The notes under the pieces are model-generated. The model was not told the origin of the DNA and made no database searches. It was given only the letters and a program-made list of their open reading frames with translations. Made by a program: the position numbers and the translations under genes. From Dyadobacter crusticola DSM 16708 (GTDB taxonomy: Bacteria > Bacteroidota > Bacteroidia > Cytophagales > Spirosomataceae), in the NCBI RefSeq assembly GCF_000701505.1, contig NZ_KL370786.1, positions 450,468-514,467 on the forward strand: 64,000 bases of DNA. Reading direction: 5' to 3'. Below are positions 57,589 to 64,000 of the stretch, piece by piece. Numbering within the stretch: position 1 is the stretch's first letter; each line of letters opens with the position of its first letter.

Positions 57589-58120
57589 AATTAAGAAAAA
57601 ATCTTTGAAGGTTTTGAGGTGTTGCTCTGTTTAGCTGATCTTTTTACCGGTGTACCATTCAAGCTTTTCTGGATAAGAGCAAGCCGAAATTCAATGCTGT
57701 GTTCTCTATTTTTACCAATAAAAATACCCCCACAAAGTATCTAACTTTTTTGGGGTAGTGCACAATGGTTATTTTTCTATTTTAAAACGTCATTTTTTTC
57801 ATCGCTCTCGTAGATAAGCTTATCATTCGGATTCAATTCAGATCAAGGCATTCGGTAACTTATTCGGAAACCCGCTTTGCTTACTTAATTAGGGTACCGA
57901 ATGGACATATTTGAGAGAGGCGATTTTGACCAAGGTTTCTCAAACATCGATGTTTTTTCTAACCTTAAACTGTGAGTATGATGAATTTCAAACAGAACCT
58001 GACGGTGATCTTCTGGCTCAGCGAAATTCCCCCATTTTGTTCTCAAGTAGGAGCTGCACTAGGTATTGCAACTTAATTGATTTGAAATTGCAAAGTGATA
58101 TGCCCGTAATTTAGTCCTTT
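57589..58120. other. AT-rich intergenic region with an imperfect hairpin, no gene seen
   Basis: 532 bp without a supported gene. At 57725-57757 an 11-pair imperfect stem (tacccc.. / ..ggggta) with an 8-nt loop was noted; it may terminate the DJ-1 transcript. The rest shows no protein-like frame. Confidence 0.5.
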
Positions 58121-58128
58121 TATATTTG
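58121..58128 (+). promoter_or_regulatory. possible -7 promoter element (TAtaTTTG)
   Basis: An exact TAnnTTTG match 19 bp before the ATG at 58147. Confidence 0.45.
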
Positions 58129-58146
58129 AACACTTCTTTCCTTAAG

Positions 58147-59009
58147 ATGGCCACTAAATTCGAGATAATTGTTTTCATAATATCAACTCTAAGCCTGAGT
58201 AGTTGTGTACAGGACAGTTGGGTGACTAATGATTACGTCGAAGTTGGCAAAATGATGGACACTATAAAAGCACCGTATATCATCGACTTGAAAGATGACG
58301 GAAAGAGATTAGTGTTTATTGGATGCGATCATGTTAGAAATGTTCATCATCCTCAATTCCAGTTAATTGAAGCTTTGTTCAAACAAATGTCGCCGCAGAT
58401 TGCTTTCAACGAAGGAGGACAATTGTCAGACAGCATCAATTTTACAAGTATGAATGAAGCCATACAGGCAAAAGGCGAGACCGGCGCGCTTAAATACTTG
58501 TCTGATAGCGCCGGAATTGCTATGATCAACGGAGATGTGGCAGATAGCGTCGAATTTTCAATTATGCTAAACGCTATTCAGCTGATGAACTGCTACTATA
58601 TTACATGATGGAGCGGTTCGTGATTCCATACCTATACGGCTCTTATGGAACTACCTCGTTCAGGGTACTATATCCAAAAGTTATTAACAAATGGTTTGTC
58701 AGTCAGGGCTTTCCACTTAGAAAGGAGCAACAAAGGCTACACTACTTCGAAGAGCTTTATCGAAAGAATATCGGCAAGCAATTTACTTTGAAGCTAACCG
58801 ATGACATCGAGAAATTCGATTACATAAATGGCGGGGACTGTAAATTCTGTGCTATTGGTCGAGAGTCGAAAATGCTAAGAGACAGCGTCCTACTTTCCAA
58901 AATTCAGGCTGCTCTTAATGAAAACGATAAAGTGATGGCAACTTTCGGATTAGGCCATGCACTAGCAATTGAACCAGCACTAAGGAAATTGCTATCCAAT
59001 AACAAGTAA
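58147..59009 (+). pseudogene. frameshifted TraB/GumN-like lipoprotein gene
   Basis: The first part from ATG at 58147 encodes a lipoprotein (lipobox LSLSSC) with RLVFIGCDHVRNVHHPQFQL and QIAFNEGGQLSDS, and runs to TGA at 58608. A second frame then continues to 59009. Read backwards, the second frame is protein-like before its first ATG (SADELLLYYMMERFVIPYLY), and it is open back to 58548, so a single ancestral gene has suffered a 1-base frameshift near 58566-58590. The layout (xGxxH near the start, GLGHALAIEPALRKLL at the end) recalls TraB/GumN/ChaN-like proteins. The ATGA overlap could instead allow coupled translation of two halves. Confidence 0.7.
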
Positions 59010-59229
59010 CTTGTATGATTGTCTTGCAAGCGTCCATTTCCGAGAGAATAGGTAAAACATACTGTCACTATGCGTTGAGTTAGTTGGAGATTGCCTTATG
59101 TTGTCATCTCTTACTTTTAGCGCATTTCCCTAGCCCTAAGTTACTTAGTCTTAAAAATAAACGATGCTGCTCAAATGCAGTATTCCTTCCACGGAAAACA
59201 ACATTTGCTCAATTACTATGTCCTAAATG
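59010..59229. other. intergenic region, no supported gene
   Basis: A plus-strand open frame from about 59160 to 59351 (LLNYYVLNDWYIVKLTSPQP) looks mildly protein-like but has no recognisable family and overlaps the antisense nucleotidyltransferase remnant. It is left unannotated. Confidence 0.4.
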
Positions 59230-59415
59230 ACTGGTACATCGTCAAGCTGACGTCGCCCCAGCCAGCCGAGTCATATTCAATGAAACCTGGTGATCTGCCA
59301 TACAGAATCCGGAGCTTTTGTCTGGACGCAAAGATTGACTTTCAACAATGATTTTGGTAAGTAAGTGTAATTCTTCCTGTTTGTCCTCTGGCAGGTGGGA
59401 TAGGGAGGTTTTCAA
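59230..59415 (-). pseudogene. remnant of a nucleotidyltransferase (MNT/HEPN-type) N-terminus
   Basis: The minus strand from TTG at 59415 reads (M)KTSLSHLPEDKQEELHLL, then TKIIVESQSLRPDK. Proteins with a 'KTSLxHLPxxKQxEL' start are MNT-type nucleotidyltransferases fused to or paired with HEPN domains in Bacteroidota. After RPDK the expected continuation (KxxILYGR) is found only after a frame change (LRILYGRSPGFIEYDSAGWG), then all frames stop. Only about 60 residues remain of a typical 100-300. Confidence 0.4.
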
Positions 59416-59565
59416 GGTGTGTGGAAGTACTGAATTTTTGATAAGATACAAAATTCCAAAAAAGCATAGCACAAGACCATTTCGGCTACAACAATCTCCA
59501 CATCCGCTACAAGCGCCAGCCGCGCGACGCGGAAATTTGTCTCCTGAAAATAACAAGCAAGACAA

Positions 59566-60366
59566 ATGACAAAGACGATTTTTATTACCGGTGCCTCAAC
59601 TGGTATCGGAAGGGCTACGGCCAAATTGTTTGCGGCCAAAGGCTGGAAGGTGATCGCGACCATGCGCAAGCCTGAAAATGAAGCAGAACTCAATGCGCTG
59701 GATAATGTAACCGTGCTGCCCCTCGACGTGACCAACCCGGCGCAGATCCGCGAAACTACGCAGCAGGCGCTGGCTTTGGGCGATATTGATGTGGTATTTA
59801 ACAATGCGGGTTATGGATTGTTCGGCGCCTTGGAAGCGATGACCGACGAGCAGCTGGTACAGCAAATGGAAACTAATTTCTTCGGCGTGGTGCGGGTGAC
59901 GCAGGCCTTTATTCCCTACTTCCGCGAGCGGAAAGCGGGGCTTTTTATCACCACCGGTTCATCGGCAGGGCTGATGGCTTTCCCGGTGAGCTCGATGTAC
60001 GATGCCAGCAAATTTGCGCTGGAAGGCTGGGCGGAAAGCTTGTCTTACGAGCTGAATGAGTTTGGAATTGGGATTAAAACCATCGAACCGGGACTGGTGG
60101 CGACGGAAATCGGTGCGAAGTCGGTGTTCGCCACGCACCCGGCTTATGAAGCATTGATAAACAAATTCACTGCGATGCTGGCACCTAGCCGGGCTGCGAC
60201 AACTTCCGAACAAATCGCCGAAGTGGTGTACGGCGCGGCTACCGATGGTACCGACACATTGAGATACGTCTGTGGCGAGGATGCCAAAGAACTGTATGCG
60301 CAGCGCCTGGCTCAGGGCGACGAAGCTTTTCGCGACGGGATCAAACAACTGTTAGCCGCTGTGTAA
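59566..60366 (+). CDS. short-chain dehydrogenase/reductase (cassette copy 2)
   Basis: 266 residues from ATG. SDR motifs are TGASTGIGRATAKLFA, VTVLPLDVTNP, NNAGYGLFG and the catalytic GSSAGLMAFPVSSMYDASK. The NNAGYG form is typical of the SDR5-like oxidoreductases. It is followed 60 bp later by an AraC gene in the same order and orientation as the pair at 21670-23402, forming the second SDR-AraC cassette of the window. Confidence 0.93.
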   Translation: MTKTIFITGASTGIGRATAKLFAAKGWKVIATMRKPENEAELNALDNVTVLPLDVTNPAQIRETTQQALALGDIDVVFNNAGYGLFGALEAMTDEQLVQQMETNFFGVVRVTQAFIPYFRERKAGLFITTGSSAGLMAFPVSSMYDASKFALEGWAESLSYELNEFGIGIKTIEPGLVATEIGAKSVFATHPAYEALINKFTAMLAPSRAATTSEQIAEVVYGAATDGTDTLRYVCGEDAKELYAQRLAQGDEAFRDGIKQLLAAV

Positions 60367-60426
60367 AATCAAATGGTCTGCCGGCGAGGGACGGAACGAT
60401 TTGCGCCGGCAGCCCATTATGTGAAT

Positions 60427-61344
60427 ATGAAAAGGGAACATCTCAAACCGCGCGTGTACCGCTCCATTGCCGAAATGCAGCGTGCATTCGGCCTGCCGCA
60501 ACCTTTGCACCCGCTGATCAGCTTGCTCGACTTCAATAAAGTACGGATCACGGCCGAAATGCTGGCCGATACTTTTGTCATGGATTTTTATAACATTACC
60601 TACAACGAGTCGGCAGGCTGCCGGATGCGATATGGGCAAACGACATACGATTTCCAGGTAGGCGGATTGTTTTTTTCCTCGCCGGGCCAGCCGCTGACGG
60701 GCATTCAGGTGGCCGAAGAAACCCTGGGCTTTACCTTGTTGATTCATCCGGATTTTCTTCGGAACTATCCATTGGACGCCAAGATCAAGCATTATGGCTT
60801 TTTCTCCTACTCGGTGACCGAGTCGCTGCATTTGTCGGACAAGGAAAAGTTGATCATCGAGGGCATTGCCAGCAACATCGGCGACGAGCTCGAAACGGCG
60901 ATCGACGAGTTGAGCCAGGATGTGCTGATTTCGCAGTTGGAGCTGATGCTGAATTACAGTCAGCGGTTTTACAAACGCCAGTTTATTACCCGCAATTCGA
61001 TTAACAATGCATTGCTGGAAAAGCTGGATCAATTGCTGAATAATTATTTCGACGATAAAACCGCCTTGCTGACAGGGCTGCCGAGCGTCCAGTACCTTTC
61101 GGACGAACTACACGTTTCGCCCCGCTACCTGGGCGACATGCTTCGCGCACTGACCGGCCAGAATACGCAGCAGCACATTCATAATAAGCTCATCGAAAAA
61201 GCAAAGGAAGTGCTGACATTCAGTGATCTAACAGTCGGGGAAATCGCATACCAGCTCGGTTTTGAGCATCCGCAGTCTTTCAGTAAGTTGTTCAAATCGA
61301 AGACGAACTTTTCGCCCCTGGAATTCAGGGCGAGCTTTAACTGA
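60427..61344 (+). CDS. AraC-family transcriptional regulator (cassette copy 2)
   Basis: 305 residues from the ATG at 60427 (an ATG at 60373 gives an unrelated extension). It has the same architecture as the regulator at 21670: the N-terminal domain contains HPLISLLDFNKV, RMRYGQTTYDFQVGG and HPDFLRNYPLDAKIKHYGFF, and the C-terminal HTH contains SDELHVSPRYLGDMLRALTG and VGEIAYQLGFEHPQSFSKLF. The two are paralogues by eye, with long identical blocks (QRFYKRQFITRN versus DRYYNRQFITRK). Confidence 0.93.
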   Translation: MKREHLKPRVYRSIAEMQRAFGLPQPLHPLISLLDFNKVRITAEMLADTFVMDFYNITYNESAGCRMRYGQTTYDFQVGGLFFSSPGQPLTGIQVAEETLGFTLLIHPDFLRNYPLDAKIKHYGFFSYSVTESLHLSDKEKLIIEGIASNIGDELETAIDELSQDVLISQLELMLNYSQRFYKRQFITRNSINNALLEKLDQLLNNYFDDKTALLTGLPSVQYLSDELHVSPRYLGDMLRALTGQNTQQHIHNKLIEKAKEVLTFSDLTVGEIAYQLGFEHPQSFSKLFKSKTNFSPLEFRASFN

Positions 61345-61370
61345 GATACTAAGAGTTGTTGCATACAAAA

Positions 61371-61410
61371 GTCCCGCACCTTGCTAAACCAGCATGGTGC
61401 GGGACTTCTG
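61371..61410. terminator. bidirectional terminator between AraC and SnoaL-like genes
   Basis: A perfect 10-bp stem gtcccgcacc / ggtgcgggac, extended inside by tgct / agca. A-run before and T-rich sequence after the stem serve both convergent genes. Confidence 0.8.
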
Positions 61411-61441
61411 TTTCAGCTGATGCGCTGTTTTTGCAAGCGCT

Positions 61442-61858
61442 TTAATTTTGTAATTGCGATAATACCTCCGGTAGCGAAGTAATTCCCCAATGTTCAAAAT
61501 ATTTGCCATTCTTTACCCGAACGATATCAATCACATCGATATTGACCGCCCGTCCGGTTGCCGGAATGCCCAGGAAAGTGCCGGTATGCGTTCCGCCGAT
61601 AGTTTTGCGCGTGGTAACTAAATCCCCTTCGACAACCTGCTGGTGGATTGTCACATGAACGTCGGGCATCGCGGGACGTAGAATTTCATTAAAAAAGTAA
61701 ATCATGCCATCTGCACCATTGCTCATGCCTGCGGGCGCAGAATGGTTGACGAATTGCTCGTCCATGAGCTCTTTGAAACTTTCGAGATTACCCTCGCCGA
61801 TTACTTCTTGGTTAAAACGGAGTACTACTGCTTTGTTGTTTTCGGTCATTGTTTCCAT
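61442..61858 (-). CDS. SnoaL-like ester cyclase/polyketide cyclase-fold protein
   Basis: 138 residues from the ATG at 61858; a GTG 39 bp upstream and an ATG 9 bp downstream are alternatives. NTF2-like fold: VVLRFNQEVIGEGNLESFKEL, DEQFVNHSAPAG, PDVHVTIHQQVVEGDLVTTR, GTHTGTFLGIPATGRAVNID and IVRVKNGKYFEHWGI, which is the SnoaL/ester cyclase consensus. The AraC gene upstream on the same strand (61933) probably regulates it. Confidence 0.9.
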   Translation of the reverse strand: METMTENNKAVVLRFNQEVIGEGNLESFKELMDEQFVNHSAPAGMSNGADGMIYFFNEILRPAMPDVHVTIHQQVVEGDLVTTRKTIGGTHTGTFLGIPATGRAVNIDVIDIVRVKNGKYFEHWGITSLPEVLSQLQN

Positions 61859-61932
61859 AATTGCTATGTTTATTTGATGACCCAAAAGTACTGGCACGGT
61901 CGACGGTGCAGTTAGGGATAGACGGTCAAGAA

Positions 61933-62829
61933 CTACGGCGCAACGTTCAAATGCTTTTGCTGGTAATCGCTTGGCGTGCTTCCAAAATGGTTTCGGAATG
62001 CCTCCGAAAAACTGGAATGGTTCTGATAACCCACCTTCATGTAAATGCCCGAGGGGCTTTCCTCGAATGATTTAAGTAAATCAGCGGCTAATTCAAGTCT
62101 GCGGGCGAGCAGCCATTTCTGCGGAGAGGTTTGATAAATCTCGCTGAACTTCCGCTTGAATGTGGAAGTACTCATGTGACAGAGGAAGGCAAGGTCGTCG
62201 ACAGTGGTGGGCTGACCGATCTGGCTTTCGACAACTTTCTTTATTTGCAATTGCTGTTTGTCGCGGGTCAGGATTTCAATTGCGTGAAACCGTTCCGGAT
62301 CGGACTGAAAAAGGTACAACAACAGTTCTTCAATTCTTAGCAACCGGATTTCCGCCGGTAAGGTCCCGCCATTGCCAAATAAGGTTTTCAACGAGTTAGT
62401 AAAGTGCCTAATGAAACTGTCTTGCTTGAAAATCAAAAATGGCTGCTTGTCGGCCTTCGATGTATTTCGTTTGAGCAGATGCTCATACTTGATCAAAAAC
62501 CGGTTAAAAACCTCATTGCTGAAATAAAAAAGGATGCTTGTAAACTGATCCGTGTCAGCAAGCAGCTCGGAGGTAAGCACGTTACCGGTTGACAGGACGA
62601 CCAACTCACCTGCATGCACGACCGCCGTCGCATCCGGGTAAATAATGGTTTTCTTTCCACTCACCAGCAGGTTAATCATATTCTGATTTAACACAATTCT
62701 GTTTTTTACCGAATCCCGATCAGAACTGTAATATCGAATGACGACATCGTCCGGCTGTATCGCAGAACCATCCAGAAGATCATCAGGCAAATAGTAAGTG
62801 TTCATTTTCAAGTTTATGTTTCTTTTCAT
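61933..62829 (-). CDS. AraC-family transcriptional regulator (ExsA-like N-domain)
   Basis: 298 residues from ATG. The N-terminal beta-rich domain (RIVLNQNMINLLVSGKKTII, AVVHAGELVVLSTGNVL) resembles the ExsA-type regulatory domain. The C-terminal double HTH is VDDLAFLCHMSTSTFKRKFSEIYQTSPQKW and GIYMKVGYQNHSSFSEAFRNHFGSTPSDY. It lies 74 bp upstream of the SnoaL-like gene start on the same strand. Confidence 0.93.
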   Translation of the reverse strand: MKRNINLKMNTYYLPDDLLDGSAIQPDDVVIRYYSSDRDSVKNRIVLNQNMINLLVSGKKTIIYPDATAVVHAGELVVLSTGNVLTSELLADTDQFTSILFYFSNEVFNRFLIKYEHLLKRNTSKADKQPFLIFKQDSFIRHFTNSLKTLFGNGGTLPAEIRLLRIEELLLYLFQSDPERFHAIEILTRDKQQLQIKKVVESQIGQPTTVDDLAFLCHMSTSTFKRKFSEIYQTSPQKWLLARRLELAADLLKSFEESPSGIYMKVGYQNHSSFSEAFRNHFGSTPSDYQQKHLNVAP

Positions 62830-62852
62830 CCGTTACTACAATCCAGGCCGGT

Positions 62853-63085
62853 TGCATGATCGCTGAATTTCTCACAGCCGCGGACGTGCTTGTCCACACC
62901 TGCCTCGATCAACCGCGGAGCCACCTGCGGACTTAACTGCAAATGGTCCAATCGCAGTCTGCATTTCGGCCATACGCATTTCGAAGATAGTCGCAGAAAG
63001 TGTAAATAGTTTCATCGGGGTGCAGATGCCTGATCGAATCGGTCCAGCCATGACGTGCCAGTTCTTTGTAAGCTTTGTGCTGCTG
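62853..63085 (-). pseudogene. C-terminal remnant of exodeoxyribonuclease III, frameshifted
   Basis: The minus strand reads AYKELARHGWTDSIRHLHPD, then ETIYTFCDYLRNAYGRNA, then stops after TICS. One frame over, at about 62955-62962, it continues LRLDHLQLSPQVAPRLIEAG, then VDKHVRGCEKFSDHA. This is the C-terminal third of ExoIII (usual WTDxxRxLHPxExIYTFWDYxRNAxGRNAGLRIDHLLLSP...GWEKxSDHAPxW), including the catalytic His of SDHA. The N-terminal two thirds and the end are missing. Confidence 0.8.
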
Positions 63086-63137
63086 ACATTCCACCTATTT
63101 GACTACATTGAAGACAATATTAAATTCTATTAGAAGT

Positions 63138-63269
63138 ATGAAGCGACAACTCCTAGCTCTCTTTCTTTTATCCTTATCGTTCTCCACATATTCGCAAATG
63201 CAACCCATCCAAAATCTTCCTACTATAAGCCCGGAGGATGCTGGTTTCAACAAGGATTCCATTGATTAG
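63138..63269 (+). pseudogene. truncated N-terminus of a beta-lactamase-like serine hydrolase
   Basis: From ATG at 63138 a signal peptide (QLLALFLLSLSFSTYSQ) is followed by LPTISPEDAGFNKDSID and then TAG. 'SPExAGFxxDSI' is the typical beginning of secreted class C beta-lactamase-fold serine hydrolases. Nothing resembling the rest of such a protein follows. It is a stump of 43 codons. Confidence 0.5.
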
Positions 63270-63418
63270 AAAAAAAGCCATAGAAAAACATGAGCTAACA
63301 TTGCATTGGCACTATAACTAGGAACGGATATAGGCTCAACATTTCACTAGGATTTAGCTGTTTTCATAATTTCGGCTGATGGAGTTTCTTTTTCGGAGAT
63401 AACGCCCTTTTCGTGTCT
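63270..63418. other. gap with no intact gene
   Basis: Short intergenic stretch after the serine-hydrolase stump. On the minus strand the frame of the next entry continues past its TGA as RHEKGVISEKETPSAEIM before a TAG near 63350. Confidence 0.4.
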
Positions 63419-63721
63419 TCAATTGATAAGTGAGGCAAACGATATGATTTCGGATACGCGAGGTTTCAACGTAAGTTCAGAATCTGCACCTTCAAATTCC
63501 CTTCCGCGGGTACTTGTTTGCTCAGCCACAGCTTTTTCGCTGGTAGCCGGACCTACTTCGAATATTTCTGCTGCACCAGTAGAAATCATTAGGTTAAATG
63601 TTGCAGGTACCTGATCCCCTTCCGTATTTATTGGATAGAAGAAACCAGTAAAACGACTTTCATCAAAAATCCCAGAGGGTTTAACAATCACCGTTCTTAA
63701 TATCTTCAACCGTTTTGACAA
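63419..63721 (-). other. uncertain open frame overlapping the end of the MerR gene
   Basis: A 100-codon open frame without family recognition (KPSGIFDESRFTGFFYPINT, FNLMISTGAAEIFEVGP). Possible starts are TTG at 63721 or GTG/TTG codons slightly downstream, inside or at the end of the MerR gene. The same frame continues for 23 codons after its TGA with protein-like sequence, so this may be a decayed gene coupled to the MerR gene. It may also be chance. Confidence 0.3.
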
Positions 63722-64000
63722 GGCTGTCTTTCACTTGTTCTAATTGACGGATTTTCAAATTGACTTCGCTGATTTTTGCATTAAATAGGTTTACCTTATC
63801 AGCGATCGTCAGTTTATTGTCTTTCCAGCTCTCAAGAAGAAATTTTATTTCAGCTAAGGTAAAGCCTACCTCTTTTGCTTCTCTAATTAAAGCTATTTTG
63901 TCAACCAGATCTTCTTCATAGCATCTGTAATTGTTGGTTTTAACGGTGTTGTCAACCAGGCCTTTGTAAAACCCCAGGCTTTCATAATAGCGTAATGTGG
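63681..64000 (-). CDS. MerR-family transcriptional regulator, partial (5' end outside window)
   Basis: 106 codons reach the window edge. The visible part is the recognition-wing region TLRYYESLGFYKGLVDNTVK, then NYRCYEEDLVDKIALIREAKEVGFTLAEIKFLLE, the MerR HTH second half, followed by the antiparallel dimerisation coiled coil (residues about 65-100) and a C-terminal Cys. The first about 10 residues (start of the HTH) lie beyond position 64000. The effector is unknown. Confidence 0.9.
   Translation of the reverse strand, partial: TLRYYESLGFYKGLVDNTVKTNNYRCYEEDLVDKIALIREAKEVGFTLAEIKFLLESWKDNKLTIADKVNLFNAKISEVNLKIRQLEQVKDSLVKTVEDIKNGDC

Noticed and set aside
57725-57757. Hairpin considered as a riboswitch or small RNA
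   Set aside because: The stem has mismatches and there is no conserved riboswitch core; it is better explained as a weak terminator after the DJ-1 gene.
59348-59569. 73-codon plus-strand frame running into the SDR start
   Set aside because: It is rich in Arg/Pro/Ser, overlaps the antisense nucleotidyltransferase remnant and lacks any family resemblance.

Overview
The window comes from a Bacteroidota chromosome. It most resembles the Cytophagales (Spirosomaceae/Dyadobacter type), an assignment made from gene content only. The supporting genes are two SusC/SusD pairs, an ECF sigma factor/FecR/STN-type SusC locus, type IX secretion sorting domains of both type A and type B, MacB/FtsX-style permeases, several AraC regulators and a CrtY-type lycopene cyclase. 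Promoter -7 elements of the Bacteroidota form TAnnTTTG occur before several genes, and few genes have a clear Shine-Dalgarno. No rRNA, tRNA, CRISPR array, intact insertion sequence or prophage was recognised.

Layout. 1-4980: end of a c-type cytochrome, then a SusC/SusD pair closed by a strong terminator. 5000-13720: a type B T9SS surface protein, a MacB-like permease, a PhzF-family enzyme, a small lipoprotein and a 996-residue leucine-rich repeat surface protein. 13.9-21.7 kb: a lone receiver protein, a GAF-domain remnant, a 45-residue DUF2256 protein, a DUF2147 protein, a lipoprotein, a histidine kinase, a BCCT transporter, an MscS channel and an RNA ligase-like phosphodiesterase. 21.7-24.3 kb: an SDR-AraC cassette and an NTR/TIMP-like secreted protein. 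24.4-29.0 kb: a minus-strand copper-type cluster with SCO, a His-rich lipoprotein, an outer-membrane protein, a MauG/MbnH-like di-haem protein, MbnP and a Cys-motif protein. 29.2-36.1 kb: ECF sigma, FecR, STN-SusC and SusD. 36.4-42.4 kb: a 1289-residue hybrid kinase, a tandem UspA protein and a PAS kinase. 42.6-46.9 kb: an SDR, a MacB-like permease broken by one stop codon, and a lipoprotein.

47-51.6 kb is a rearranged accessory stretch: an AraC regulator with repeated operator-like sites, the tail of an MFS transporter, an alpha/beta hydrolase fused in frame to half of a cyclophilin-like protein, a cupin, an AraC remnant and an SDR. 51.7-57.6 kb: lycopene cyclase, NAD(P)-binding and inositol-phosphatase-like proteins, AraC, a DUF2927 lipoprotein and a DJ-1/PfpI protein. 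58-64 kb: a frameshifted lipoprotein gene, a second SDR-AraC cassette, a SnoaL-like protein, another AraC, and remnants of exonuclease III, a serine hydrolase and a nucleotidyltransferase, ending in a partial MerR regulator.

The two most notable items are the copper-type MbnP/MbnH-SCO cassette and the 47-51 kb stretch, where several genes are fused, cut or fossilised around an AraC operator system.
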